A stretch of DNA of 64,000 bases from Salinimicrobium profundisediminis (GTDB lineage: Bacteria > Bacteroidota > Bacteroidia > Flavobacteriales > Flavobacteriaceae), in NCBI RefSeq assembly GCF_026241755.1, contig NZ_JAPJDA010000008.1, forward strand, positions 1-64,000, read 5' to 3'. How positions within the stretch are numbered: position 1 is the stretch's first letter; every line of letters begins with the position of its first letter. Shown here piece by piece: positions 55,909-64,000 of this stretch. A model generated the notes under the pieces. It saw nothing but the letters and a program-made list of their open reading frames with translations. It did not search any database and was not told where the DNA came from. The translations under genes and the position numbers were made by a program.

Positions 55909-55931
55909 TGTCAAAAATGGCATTTTTGAAG
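55909..55931. repeat. Dispersed palindrome, copy 6
   Basis: TGTCAAAAATG, G, CATTTTTGAAG. The left arm is perfect and the right arm differs only in its last bases. It lies in the divergent gap between the TlpA-type and M3-peptidase genes. Confidence 0.75.
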
Positions 55932-55992
55932 CCCCTTGTTTTTTAAGATTATTAGTATCTTGAAGACCGAACAAAAAAAATGATAATTGAAA

Positions 55993-58179
55993 ATGATCCC
56001 CACTAAGAAAATAAGTCTTGGATTAATAACAGCCGCGATTATATCGGCTTGTGGCCCGGGTAGTTCTACTGCTCCTGCCACTCCCACCAATTCTGATGAA
56101 ACAGTACAAAAAACTACTATGAAAAACGATCTTTTACAAGAGTGGACCGGGCCCTATGGCGGGGTGCCCCGGTTTGATGAAATGAAGCTGGAAGATCTTA
56201 AACCTGCACTGGAACAGGGAATGGCTTCCCACCTGCAGGAAGTGCTTATGATCTCTGCCAATCCTGCGCCACCAACCTTTGAAAATACCATTTTGGCCAT
56301 GCAGCAGTCGGGTGAAGCCCTGGACAGGGCCTTTACCTACTACGGAGTTTGGAGCAGCAATATGTCTTCACCTGAATTCAGGGAAATTCAGCAGGAACTG
56401 GCACCAAAGATCTCTGAATACTCTTCAAAAATATCCCAAAATAAAGAGCTTTTTGAAAGAATAAAAGCTGTGTATGAGCAGTCGCAGGTAGATCCTCTCC
56501 CAGCTCAACAGCAACGTGCGGTACAACTTATGTACGAGGATTTTGCTATGGAAGGCGCAGATCTTAACGAAGCCGACAAAGAGAGATATGCTCAAATCAA
56601 CAAAGAACTTTCGCGTCTTTACACGCAGTTTAGCAACAATGTTTTAGCCGAAGAAGAAAACTACGTGGTTTATCTTGAAGAAGATCAGCTAAGCGGCCTG
56701 CCCGAATCTTTTGTCAAAGCAGCGGCCAAAGCAGCAACCGATCGGGGTAAAGAAGGTAAATATGCCGTACTTAACACCCGCTCTTCTATGGATCCTTTCC
56801 TCACCTATTCTGATGAAAGAGAGCTTAGAAAGAAGGTGTGGGACAATTACTATTCCCGTGGTGACAACAATGACGAATATGACAACAAGCAAATTATCAA
56901 GGAAATCCTGAAGTTACGCGATGAGCGTGTAGAACTGCTCGGTTTTGAAAATTATGCCCAATGGAGGTTGCAAGACCGCATGGCAAAAACTCCCGAAAGA
57001 GCCATGGAGCTTATGGAGGCAGTTTGGCCGGCAGCCCTGGCTCGTGTAGAAGAAGAAGTGGCCGATATGCAGGCAGTGGCCGAAGCTGAAGGAAAAGATA
57101 TCGTAATAGCCCCGTGGGATTATCGTTATTACGCCGAAAAGGTGAGACAGGAAAAATACGATCTCGAATCGGATGAAGTTAAGCAATACCTCCAGCTCAA
57201 TAAATTGACAGAAGCGCTCTTCTTTACAGCCGACAGAGTTTTCAATTATAAATTCACCCCTGTACCAAAAGGTACCGTTCCTGTATTTCATGAAGACGTA
57301 AAGGTGTGGGAAGTGACCAATAAAGATACCGGTAAACATATTGGCCTCTGGTATCTTGATCCATACGCGCGAAGAGGGAAAAGATCTGGTGCATGGGCTT
57401 CTCAATATCGCAGCCATGCCGAAATGGAAGGAAAGGAAGAAACTGTTCTTGCCTCCAACAACTCGAATTTTGTAAAACCTGCGCCGGGAGAACCATCGCT
57501 CATTTCGTGGGATGATGCTACCACTTTTTTCCACGAGTTTGGTCATGCCCTGCATTTCTTTTCTTCAGAAGTAAAATATCCTATTTTAAACAGTGGAGTG
57601 AGAGATTATACCGAATTCCAGTCTCAGCTGCTGGAAAAATGGTTGTCTACCGATGAAGTGATCAATCGCTTTTTGGTGCATCACGAGACAGGAGAACCTA
57701 TCCCGCAGGAACTGGTGGAAAAGATCAAAAAAGCTTCCACTTTTAATCAGGGATTTGCAACCACCGAATTCCTTGCTTCTGCTTTGATGGATATGAAGTT
57801 GCACACCACAGATCCTTCAGAAATTGATATGGATACTTTCGAAAAAGAGACTCTTGATGAACTCAATATGCCTTCTGAAATTGTAATGAGGCACCGTACG
57901 CCCCATTTTGGGCACGTATTCTCGGGCGAAGGTTATGCTACCGGTTATTACGGCTACCTGTGGGCTGATGTTTTAACTTCGGATGCTGCGGAAGCTTTTA
58001 GAGAAGCACCGGGCGGATTCTATGATGAAAATGTAGCTGCAAAACTGGTGAAGTATTTATTCGCACCACGTAATGCAATGGATCCGGCTGAAGCTTATCA
58101 GCTCTTTAGAGGAAGAGATGCAAATATTGATGCGCTAATGAGAGACAGGGGCTTCCCTGTTCCTTCAACTAAAGAATAG
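55993..58179 (+). CDS. dcp: M3 family peptidyl-dipeptidase, lipoprotein
   Basis: Zinc metallopeptidase of family M3 (Dcp type), releasing C-terminal dipeptides. From the ATG at 55993 it has 728 residues (the TTG at 55987 is less likely). The lipoprotein signal ends LITAAIISAC, with Cys near residue 20. The zinc motif is TTFFHEFGHALHFF (HEFGH, near residue 518), with the third ligand Glu in YTEFQSQLLEKWL. Further family blocks are GLWYLDPYARRGKRSGAW and FGHVFSGEGYATGYYGYLWADV. It should be periplasmic or surface-anchored and serve peptide use. It ends at a bidirectional terminator. Confidence 0.93.
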   Translation: MIPTKKISLGLITAAIISACGPGSSTAPATPTNSDETVQKTTMKNDLLQEWTGPYGGVPRFDEMKLEDLKPALEQGMASHLQEVLMISANPAPPTFENTILAMQQSGEALDRAFTYYGVWSSNMSSPEFREIQQELAPKISEYSSKISQNKELFERIKAVYEQSQVDPLPAQQQRAVQLMYEDFAMEGADLNEADKERYAQINKELSRLYTQFSNNVLAEEENYVVYLEEDQLSGLPESFVKAAAKAATDRGKEGKYAVLNTRSSMDPFLTYSDERELRKKVWDNYYSRGDNNDEYDNKQIIKEILKLRDERVELLGFENYAQWRLQDRMAKTPERAMELMEAVWPAALARVEEEVADMQAVAEAEGKDIVIAPWDYRYYAEKVRQEKYDLESDEVKQYLQLNKLTEALFFTADRVFNYKFTPVPKGTVPVFHEDVKVWEVTNKDTGKHIGLWYLDPYARRGKRSGAWASQYRSHAEMEGKEETVLASNNSNFVKPAPGEPSLISWDDATTFFHEFGHALHFFSSEVKYPILNSGVRDYTEFQSQLLEKWLSTDEVINRFLVHHETGEPIPQELVEKIKKASTFNQGFATTEFLASALMDMKLHTTDPSEIDMDTFEKETLDELNMPSEIVMRHRTPHFGHVFSGEGYATGYYGYLWADVLTSDAAEAFREAPGGFYDENVAAKLVKYLFAPRNAMDPAEAYQLFRGRDANIDALMRDRGFPVPSTKE

Positions 58180-58201
58180 CAACAGGATTTTTCTTAAAAA
58201 C

Positions 58202-58233
58202 AAAATAGGCCGGAAATGATTCCGGCCTATTTT
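58202..58233. terminator. Bidirectional terminator between the M3 peptidase and CrtI-like genes
   Basis: AAAATAGGCCGGAA (58202-58215) and TTCCGGCCTATTTT (58220-58233) form a perfect 14-base stem with the loop ATGA. T-rich sequence follows on both strands. Confidence 0.9.
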
Positions 58234-58234
58234 A

Positions 58235-59668
58235 TTATAGCAATTCGCTAAAATGATCTTTGAGTGCTTTTTGAGCCGCGTGAAAGCCGCACATACCATG
58301 AACGCCACCACCAGGAGGCGTAGATGAAGAACAAATGTACACCCGTGGATCTGGCGTAGCATAAGGAGATATTTTGGCCACAGGCCTCGTGAATAGCTGT
58401 GTTATATCCTGTCGTCCTCCATTGATATCCCCTCCCACGAGATTAGGATCAAACTGTTCGAGTGCCACTGTGTTCATCGCCGATCTTTCCAGGATAGTAT
58501 CTTTAAAACCCGGAGCAGCACGTTCAATTTGATTTTCTATGATCTCTGTATAATCGGTGGTATCGCCGTTGGGGACGTGAATATACGCCCAGGCCGTGTG
58601 CTTACCTTCGGGCGCCCGCGTGGAATCAAAAGGGGTATGTTGGGCAACAAGCACATAAGGAGTATCGGTCATTTTTTTGTCGTGAATGCCTTTTTCAGAC
58701 TCTTCAATTTCCTTCTGAGAAAATCCTAGATGTATAGTTGCGGCTTTTCGGCATTTTTCACTGGTAAAAGGAATAGGTTCACTAAGCGCCCAGTCCATTT
58801 TGAAAACACCGGCACCATATTTATAAGCCTCCAGCCGCTTGCGGTAAAGAGAATTAAAATTAAGCCCCTTGATCTTCAGCAGCTGTTTTGGGGTAAGATC
58901 AAAGAGATAAGAATACGCATTGGGCAGGTCGCGAATATCGTTTACCAACTGGTCACAGTAGATCTCACCGCCCAGAGATTTATAGTGCTGTACTAGGGCA
59001 TCAAAGAAATTCCCAGCTCCTCCTTTTGGAAAAGGCCAGTTATATTTATGCGCACTGGTGGTGAGCACCAGTCCAAAAGAAGCCGAGATCAAAGTGTTTA
59101 GAGGAAGTGTGGAATGAGCGGCCGAGCCGTAAAAAAACATCTTCGTTTTCTCATTTTTAAAGTATTTATCCGCAATCATTTTTGCTGAAGGCAAAGCTTT
59201 GAGTCCGAACTTCATAAATTGCAAAGGATGATCGGGAATGCCCAGTGGCCCCAACAGGTCTTCATTGAGCTTATCCCAATTCTCCAACAAAGGATTGATA
59301 AGGTTGAGATAGGCATCCTGATCTTCTCCCAACTGTGCGGCCGTGGCTTGAATATCTTTGTAGCAGGCATAAGCTGTACCATCATCAAAAGGATGAGCAT
59401 AGGCAACTTCGGGAAAGACCCACTCCAGGCCGTACTGCTGCAGGGGCAGATTCCGGAAGAAAGGAGAGGCCAGCCCCAGGGGCATAATAGCCGAACCTAC
59501 ATCGTGCTTAAAGCCCGGGAGGGTTAACTCCTTTGTTTTAGTGGCACCACCGGGTACCGCTGCCTGCTCAAAAATGGCAGTTTTTAATCCTTTTTGCTGT
59601 AATCTTATGGCTGCAGCTATGCCATTGCTTCCGCAACCAATAATTATGGCATCATATTTTTTAGACAT
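58235..59668 (-). CDS. FAD-dependent oxidoreductase, CrtI/phytoene-desaturase-like
   Basis: The 477-residue protein opens with YDAIIIGCGSNGIAAAIRL and FEQAAVPGGATKTKEL, the FAD-binding fold and second glycine motif of the CrtI/RetC family. The C-terminal region with YICSSSTPPGGGVHGMCGFHAA is typical of the same family. Members desaturate or isomerise isoprenoids, but this subgroup lies apart from the carotenoid genes and its substrate is unknown. No other crt gene lies nearby. Its ATG overlaps the stop of the upstream SDR gene by one base (TAATG), so the pair is translationally coupled and may act in one pathway. Confidence 0.88.
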   Translation of the reverse strand: MSKKYDAIIIGCGSNGIAAAIRLQQKGLKTAIFEQAAVPGGATKTKELTLPGFKHDVGSAIMPLGLASPFFRNLPLQQYGLEWVFPEVAYAHPFDDGTAYACYKDIQATAAQLGEDQDAYLNLINPLLENWDKLNEDLLGPLGIPDHPLQFMKFGLKALPSAKMIADKYFKNEKTKMFFYGSAAHSTLPLNTLISASFGLVLTTSAHKYNWPFPKGGAGNFFDALVQHYKSLGGEIYCDQLVNDIRDLPNAYSYLFDLTPKQLLKIKGLNFNSLYRKRLEAYKYGAGVFKMDWALSEPIPFTSEKCRKAATIHLGFSQKEIEESEKGIHDKKMTDTPYVLVAQHTPFDSTRAPEGKHTAWAYIHVPNGDTTDYTEIIENQIERAAPGFKDTILERSAMNTVALEQFDPNLVGGDINGGRQDITQLFTRPVAKISPYATPDPRVYICSSSTPPGGGVHGMCGFHAAQKALKDHFSELL

Positions 59669-60537
59669 TATGGTAAATCTTTTTCCAGGTCGAGGCTGTT
59701 GAGATACTCTTCAAAGGTGATTTCACCATTCTTCTCTCCAACCATATCATGAGTAGTTACAAATTTGAAGTAATGAAGTTTAGCCGAAATATCATCATCT
59801 ACCATTTCGGGAAGAAACATCCCCCATTCAGCGATCTTTTCGGGAACGGGGATCACCTTCCCTCCCACTTTTTCGGCAACCATATCGGCCATTTCCCTGC
59901 GGGTATGTATCAAAGGACCTCCCACTTCTTTTAATTCGGGCCCTTCCTGTAAATATTTCACCACAACTTTAGCCAAATCTTTTTGATGGATACTGTTGGT
60001 TTTAGCCTCCCCATCACCTACAATGGGAATGACTTTTCTTTTGGCCATTATGGCAAGGTCATGGAGACCCGAATAAAACCCAACCGGTCTTATAATGGTA
60101 TGATCAAGGCCAGAAGCTTCGAGCGCATCTTCAAACATCTTGTGAGATTTGGCCACTTCATATTCCAGCGCTTTTTCGGCACCTTTAATAGAAACATAAA
60201 TAAATCGTTTGACACCATTTTTAATGGCATCATCAAGAATATTGGAATTTGCGTAAAAATCATTCTCCACGAATGATTTGCCCCGGTTGGTAAATAAACT
60301 AACACTTTTCCCCAGGGTAGAGATCACTATAGAAACATCTTTTGTAATGTCTTTAATCACATCATTACCTTCACTGGCATCGGCTTTCCAAATATCATTC
60401 GTATAAGGAGAGACCTCTTCGGCCCCATCTTCAGAATGTACCAGTGCTCTAACATCTTTCCCCTGTTGGTGTAGTAATTTAAGGACTTCAAGCCCCAGGG
60501 CACCGGAAGCTCCGGCTAATAGAATTTTCTCCTCCAT
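59668..60537 (-). CDS. NmrA-like atypical short-chain dehydrogenase/reductase
   Basis: The 289-residue protein has an N-terminal Rossmann motif LLAGASGALGLEVLKLL (GxxGxxG, residues about 5-21) and the FIYVSIKGAEKA segment near residue 110, followed by HTIIRPVGFYSGLHDL. It lacks the classical YxxxK catalytic motif and fits the NAD(P)-binding NmrA/atypical SDR group. It may bind NAD(P)H or act as a reductase. It is coupled by a one-base stop/start overlap to the CrtI-like gene. Confidence 0.87.
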   Translation of the reverse strand: MEEKILLAGASGALGLEVLKLLHQQGKDVRALVHSEDGAEEVSPYTNDIWKADASEGNDVIKDITKDVSIVISTLGKSVSLFTNRGKSFVENDFYANSNILDDAIKNGVKRFIYVSIKGAEKALEYEVAKSHKMFEDALEASGLDHTIIRPVGFYSGLHDLAIMAKRKVIPIVGDGEAKTNSIHQKDLAKVVVKYLQEGPELKEVGGPLIHTRREMADMVAEKVGGKVIPVPEKIAEWGMFLPEMVDDDISAKLHYFKFVTTHDMVGEKNGEITFEEYLNSLDLEKDLP

Positions 60538-60611
60538 GACTATAAGCTTTCTTCCTGAAATTACAGGAAATAATCTGAAGAAGGTCCGGAATTTAAAGGA
60601 TTAACAAAAAA

Positions 60612-60830
60612 TTAGAGCGTTACCCTGCTCGCTTTCTCCCGCTCCATTTCACGCCTGCAAAATACTTTTAGTTGTTCTTTTGCTTTAATAAGTGATAGTT
60701 TCTTGCGATGTACACAGGTCACCCGCTCGGGTTTTTTGGAATTGATCAATTTAGAAAGGGTAGCTTTTTCTGAAGAATTCAACAAATCAAGATGAGGCTT
60801 CATCAATTTGTAGATAGTAATGGCATCCAT
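60612..60830 (-). CDS. Small hypothetical protein, basic C-terminus
   Basis: A 72-residue open frame from MDAITIYKLMKPHLDLLN. It is predicted helical and is basic in its C-terminal half (HRKKLSLIKAKEQLKVFCRRE), with two Cys. No domain is recognised. Longer in-frame starts exist up to 60905 but look less protein-like. Coding status is supported by size, position in a gap and charged-helix composition only. Such small proteins are frequent in flavobacteria. Confidence 0.5.
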   Translation of the reverse strand: MDAITIYKLMKPHLDLLNSSEKATLSKLINSKKPERVTCVHRKKLSLIKAKEQLKVFCRREMEREKASRVTL

Positions 60831-61017
60831 AATTGATTTTTTTCTAGCAACTGCTAATAGGTTGTTCCTAAAGGTAATAAAAATTAGGAACATGAGGAAG
60901 CACACGCTACAGAGATGCTTCTAAAGAAATAAGAAAAAGAATAATGGTAAGGAAAAATCAGGCACAGAAAACATCACCCTCAAAAGAAGGACCTCTTACA
61001 CCTTTGTAAATTTTCTA

Positions 61018-61161
61018 TTATCCTGCAATTTCCAAAATGACTAAAACTATGGCGAAAATGGCGATCAAAAAGATCATTCCAAGTACTATAGCAATTATCA
61101 CCTTTTGGGTAGTAGAAAACTCGACGGTGTAATTATTCCAGATGTTTGTTAGTGCGCTCAT
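61018..61161 (-). CDS. Small single-pass membrane protein
   Basis: A 47-residue frame from the ATG at 61161. An N-terminal polar segment (MSALTNIWNNYTVEFSTTQK) is followed by one strong transmembrane helix (about residues 20-45, VIIAIVLGMIFLIAIFAIVLV). No family is recognised. The composition is clearly not random, and the longer frame to 61248 adds a Cys-rich start that looks non-coding. Confidence 0.5.
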   Translation of the reverse strand: MSALTNIWNNYTVEFSTTQKVIIAIVLGMIFLIAIFAIVLVILEIAG

Positions 61162-61369
61162 AGGTAACGGAGTTTTATAATTCCAAATACAACCTACACA
61201 TAACTTACTGTGCTTCTTAAATTTACAACAAAAAATTTGCTTTAACAACTAAATATTAAGAAGACGCCAGGTTTAAATATCAGGGATAATTCTCTATCTT
61301 TTCCAGGTGCTGTTTTTGAGCTTAAAAGGAATTATTAAAGTTTTAGCATAAAATAGCATCTGCCTGCCG

Positions 61370-61377
61370 TATTTTTG
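61370..61377 (+). promoter_or_regulatory. -7 box of the MATE gene, implying a near-leaderless transcript
   Basis: TATTTTTG, an exact TAnnTTTG box ending 6 bases before the ATG at 61384. Transcription would start at or near the start codon. No clear -33 TTG is seen at the expected distance (a TTTTAG lies at about 61341). Confidence 0.5.
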
Positions 61378-61383
61378 TAGCAC

Positions 61384-62748
61384 ATGAATCAAAAAAGGAA
61401 ATATACCGAAGGAGGGATCTTTACGTCCCTTTTCCACCTCGCCGTTCCTATAATCCTGGCAAACATACTCCAAACCGCTTACCAGCTAATCGATACCTTT
61501 TGGCTGGGTAGACTGGGTGCCAATGCTGTTGCTGCAGTAAGCATCAGTTTCCCCCTGTTATTCCTGGTGTTGTCTCTGGGCTCGGGCTTAACCTTGGCGG
61601 GAACCGTGCTGGTCTCTCAATATTATGGTGCCGAAGATCAAAAAAGAGTAGATTTTAATTCATCGCAGACCATTTCCCTTATCTTTTTTATATCTCTATT
61701 CCTTTCGGTGTTGAGCTATTTTGCAGCTGCACCGCTCATGAAACTCATTGGTGCAGGCCCTGAAATCCTGGAAGATTCAGTGAGTTACTTTCAGGTCTCA
61801 TCCATTGGATTTGTGTTTCTCTTTATGTTCTTTTCCTTCCAGTCGCTCATGCGCGGGATAGGAAATGTGATGCTGCCCGTTTATATCGTACTATTTACCG
61901 TATTCCTGAACCTTATCCTGGACCCGCTATTTATCTATGGATACGGTCCCATACCCGGATATGGGGTAGCTGGGGCGGCAGTTGCAAGTATTATTACCCA
62001 GGCACTTTCAGCAGTCATAGGCCTGTGGATCCTTTTTAGAGGCAGGAGCGGAATCAGGATTCATTTTAACCAGATGAGACCTCATATTTCTACCTTAAAA
62101 CGGATTGTCAATCTTGGAATTCCTGCCAGTATAGAACAATCTACCAGGGCCCTGGGAATGACCTTTATGGTAGTGCTTGTAACGGGCTTTGGAAGTGAAG
62201 TGGTGGCAGCCTACGGGATTGGCGCCCGAATTTTAAGCTTTATCATTATCCCGGCACTGGGGCTCGCCATTGCCACCACCTCTCTCGTAGGACAAAACAT
62301 TGGGGCCATAAAAATTAAACGGGCAGAGCAGGTTGCAAACTTAAGTAGCAAAATCGCCTTTTTTGGCCTAACAGGCATGGGAGTTCTCATGTACTTCTTT
62401 GCTGTTCCCATCACAGCTTTCTTTATTCCAAATGACCCTGAAGTAATTAATGATGCCGCATATTTCATAAAGATTATGGCACCCAGTTTCGGACTTTTAG
62501 GCGTACAGCAGGTTTTAAACGGGGTTTTTAATGGTGCAGGATTCACCAAAGCCTCAATGCTCATTTCAATCCTCAATCTCTGGATCATCAGGTTTCCTGT
62601 GGCTTTTATGCTTTCGCACAAAACCAACCTTAGCTACGAAGGGATCTGGTGGGCGTTTCCAATTTCGAACCTCATTGCTGCCCTTGCCGCTTTTATTTAC
62701 TTTAAACGGGGTTACTGGAAACTGAGACTGTATAAGAAGAGAAATTAA
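61384..62748 (+). CDS. MATE family multidrug/Na+ antiporter
   Basis: Inner-membrane exporter of cationic drugs or metabolites driven by Na+ or H+. The 454-residue protein has 12 predicted membrane helices in two homologous halves. Visible MATE features are LFHLAVPIILANILQTAYQLIDTFWLGRLG (about residues 16-45), the first-half LDPLFIYGYGPIPGYGVAGAA (about 179-199) and the second-half FNGAGFTKASM (about 381-391). It is monocistronic. The drug is not predictable from sequence. Confidence 0.94.
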   Translation: MNQKRKYTEGGIFTSLFHLAVPIILANILQTAYQLIDTFWLGRLGANAVAAVSISFPLLFLVLSLGSGLTLAGTVLVSQYYGAEDQKRVDFNSSQTISLIFFISLFLSVLSYFAAAPLMKLIGAGPEILEDSVSYFQVSSIGFVFLFMFFSFQSLMRGIGNVMLPVYIVLFTVFLNLILDPLFIYGYGPIPGYGVAGAAVASIITQALSAVIGLWILFRGRSGIRIHFNQMRPHISTLKRIVNLGIPASIEQSTRALGMTFMVVLVTGFGSEVVAAYGIGARILSFIIIPALGLAIATTSLVGQNIGAIKIKRAEQVANLSSKIAFFGLTGMGVLMYFFAVPITAFFIPNDPEVINDAAYFIKIMAPSFGLLGVQQVLNGVFNGAGFTKASMLISILNLWIIRFPVAFMLSHKTNLSYEGIWWAFPISNLIAALAAFIYFKRGYWKLRLYKKRN

Positions 62749-62862
62749 CAGCAGCCCCGATTCACAAGAGCTTAACAATTATATTTTTTTGCTGTTAAAA
62801 GTCTTTTGGTTCCGTTCCAAAAATGAGAATTTAGAGTTATAATCAACTTAAAATCAGCAAAC

Positions 62863-63147
62863 ATGGCACAGTCAGATTCTAAGACCACAAAAGATCATAA
62901 CACCATTAAAAACTGGACCGAAGAAAGAGACGGAAAACCTGCAGTGGTAGAAAGTGCAACCAACAGTAGTGAAGGCGGGGGTTTACTCCGCATCAATTTC
63001 CCCGGTTATGCAGAAGATAATCTCAAAAATATCTCGTGGGAAGAGTTCTTCAGGATATTCGACGAAAATGATTTACAATTCCTTTACCAGGAAAAAACCA
63101 AAGATGGTGGAGAAAGTAAGTTTTTCAAATTCGTGAGCGACAATTAA
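62863..63147 (+). CDS. Small conserved protein, often misnamed 1,4-alpha-glucan branching enzyme
   Basis: A 94-residue cytoplasmic protein with THE family pattern HNTIKNWTEERDGKPAVV (about residues 12-29), LLRINFPGYAEDN and ISWEEFFRIFDENDLQFLYQ, ending KFFKFVS. From memory, proteins of this form are widespread in Bacteroidota and Proteobacteria and are often labelled 1,4-alpha-glucan branching enzyme, although they lack a GH13 catalytic domain. Function is unknown. It is monocistronic between the MATE gene and the aldose epimerase. Confidence 0.8.
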   Translation: MAQSDSKTTKDHNTIKNWTEERDGKPAVVESATNSSEGGGLLRINFPGYAEDNLKNISWEEFFRIFDENDLQFLYQEKTKDGGESKFFKFVSDN

Positions 63148-63323
63148 TAAAAAACTCTGGAAAAGGTCAAAGAGAAAAACCTATTCAGAATTGGATAATT
63201 CAGGAACTCAGAAAACCATTTTTTTCTACTGAAGAGAACTTCTGAAGACTTTTACTTCTTAATATAGCACCAATAAGCTAAATTTGATTTTCAATTTTCC
63301 TGCTAAGGAATAAGTTACATTTC

Positions 63324-64000
63324 ATGTACAAAATAAAGAACGATCAATTAAGCATAGGTGTACGAAAAACCGGTGCTGAACTCTGCAGCCTGAAAAAGAC
63401 CGGAAGTGAACTTGAATATCTCTGGCAGGGAACACCCGAAATTTGGGGCGGGCAGGCCCCAAACCTTTTTCCTGTTGTTGGAGGTCTAAAAGAAGATACC
63501 TACTTCTTTGAAGGCAGGAAATATTCTTTGCCAAGGCATGGCTTTCTTAGGCTCAATAAAAATTTCAGACTTAAAGAACAGCATGAAAAGCAGCTGGTTT
63601 TTGAGCTAAGCTATTCCGAAGAAACCCTGAAAGTATATCCGTTCAAATTTACTTTCGAAATAAGTTTTACCCTCAAAAAAAATAATGTATGTGTTTCTCA
63701 TCGGGTTCTTAATCTTGATTTGAAGCCGCTCTACTTTTCCCTTGGCGGGCATCCTGCTTTTAATGTCCCGCTCTATGAGGATGAATCTCTGGAAGATTAT
63801 TTTCTTGAGTTTGATTGTGATATGGACCTTCACAGCTATACCCTCACTAATAAAGGTTTAATCAAAGAGCAGACAGTTGAAGTGCTCAAAAATGATAAAA
63901 AGATCCAGCTTCATAAAAACCTTTTTGACCGGGATGCTCTAATTTTTAAAAATATTCCCTCAAAAAGAATCAGCTTAAAAAATAAGTCCGGCAAAAATAT
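63324..64000 (+). CDS. Aldose 1-epimerase family protein (LacX/YeaD-like), cut by window end
   Basis: An open frame of 225 codons from the ATG at 63324 runs off the right edge without a stop. It begins MYKIKNDQLSIGVRKTGAEL and continues with YLWQGTPEIWGGQAPNLFPVVGG, FEGRKYSLPRHGFLR and SLGGHPAFNVPL. These are hallmarks of the LacX-like branch of the aldose 1-epimerase superfamily (beta-supersandwich), in which RHGF and GGHPAFN hold the conserved His residues. Family members are usually about 285 residues, so roughly the last 60 are missing. It may be a hexose-6-phosphate mutarotase or act on another sugar; it is distinct from the galM at 39313. Confidence 0.88.
   Translation, partial: MYKIKNDQLSIGVRKTGAELCSLKKTGSELEYLWQGTPEIWGGQAPNLFPVVGGLKEDTYFFEGRKYSLPRHGFLRLNKNFRLKEQHEKQLVFELSYSEETLKVYPFKFTFEISFTLKKNNVCVSHRVLNLDLKPLYFSLGGHPAFNVPLYEDESLEDYFLEFDCDMDLHSYTLTNKGLIKEQTVEVLKNDKKIQLHKNLFDRDALIFKNIPSKRISLKNKSGKN

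Noticed and set aside
56914-57555. 213-residue minus-strand frame inside the M3 peptidase gene
   Set aside because: It is antisense to the zinc-motif region of a strongly supported gene, has shadow-like composition (many His, Phe, Arg) and no recognised motif.

Overview
The window looks like a chromosome segment of a marine Flavobacteriaceae (Bacteroidota), probably near Gramella/Christiangramia, Salegentibacter or Salinimicrobium; the genus is inference from protein style. Seen evidence: a SusC/SusD pair, Bacteroidota -7 promoter boxes of the form TAnnTTTG, no obvious Shine-Dalgarno sequences, many lipoproteins, and flavobacterial families (DUF5606, GH3-type amido synthetase, small branching-enzyme-like protein). 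I see no rRNA, tRNA, CRISPR array, insertion sequence or phage gene.

Layout. 1-3.1 kb: housekeeping (DUF5606, def, an S23-type four-helix-bundle gene with a heptamer-repeat leader, ruvX, dapD). 3.2-6.5 kb: three surface-polymer genes (GT9, CDP-glycerol-transferase-like, Stealth). 6.5-7.1 kb: a frameshifted remnant of an AgaS-type sugar isomerase, then the promoter region of the next locus. 7.1-34.3 kb: a large polysaccharide-utilisation locus (PUL): susC, susD, GH20, DUF5077/DUF3472, GH27 and GH123 on the plus strand; GH33, GH20, sialate O-acetylesterase, GH109 and GH2 on the minus strand; then a divergent GH20 (+) and a second GH2 (-). 34.4-40.3 kb: galactose use (NUDIX-type regulator, galK, galT, SGLT-type Na+/sugar symporter, galM). 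40.3-64 kb: core and envelope genes (DUF885 and CocE hydrolases, DsbD, tilS, pabB, FMN reductase, DEAD-box helicase, a cytoplasmic PAS histidine kinase, GH3-type synthetase, TlpA thioredoxin, M3 peptidase, CrtI-like oxidoreductase, NmrA-like SDR, MATE exporter, and an edge-truncated aldose epimerase).

How it fits together. The PUL encodes exo-enzymes for sialic acid (with de-O-acetylation), alpha- and beta-GalNAc, beta-GlcNAc/GalNAc, alpha-Gal and beta-Gal, with no fucosidase or sulfatase. That set can be ordered to strip a GalNAc-capped animal glycan of globo/Forssman, ganglioside or mucin type from its tip inward. Released galactose would then enter through the SGLT symporter and the Leloir genes next door; galE is absent. 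No HTCS, ECF-sigma/anti-sigma or SARP regulator adjoins the PUL. The only regulator is the NUDIX-type protein divergent from galK, and the gap between them holds a perfect inverted repeat overlapping the galK promoter.

The most unusual non-genic signal is a dispersed palindrome with arms TGTCAAAAATG / CATTTTTGACA. It occurs at least six times in intergenic gaps across the window, and half-sites lie inside several genes. Its function is unknown to me.

Positions of genes are firm. Short motif positions were counted by hand and may be off by one base.
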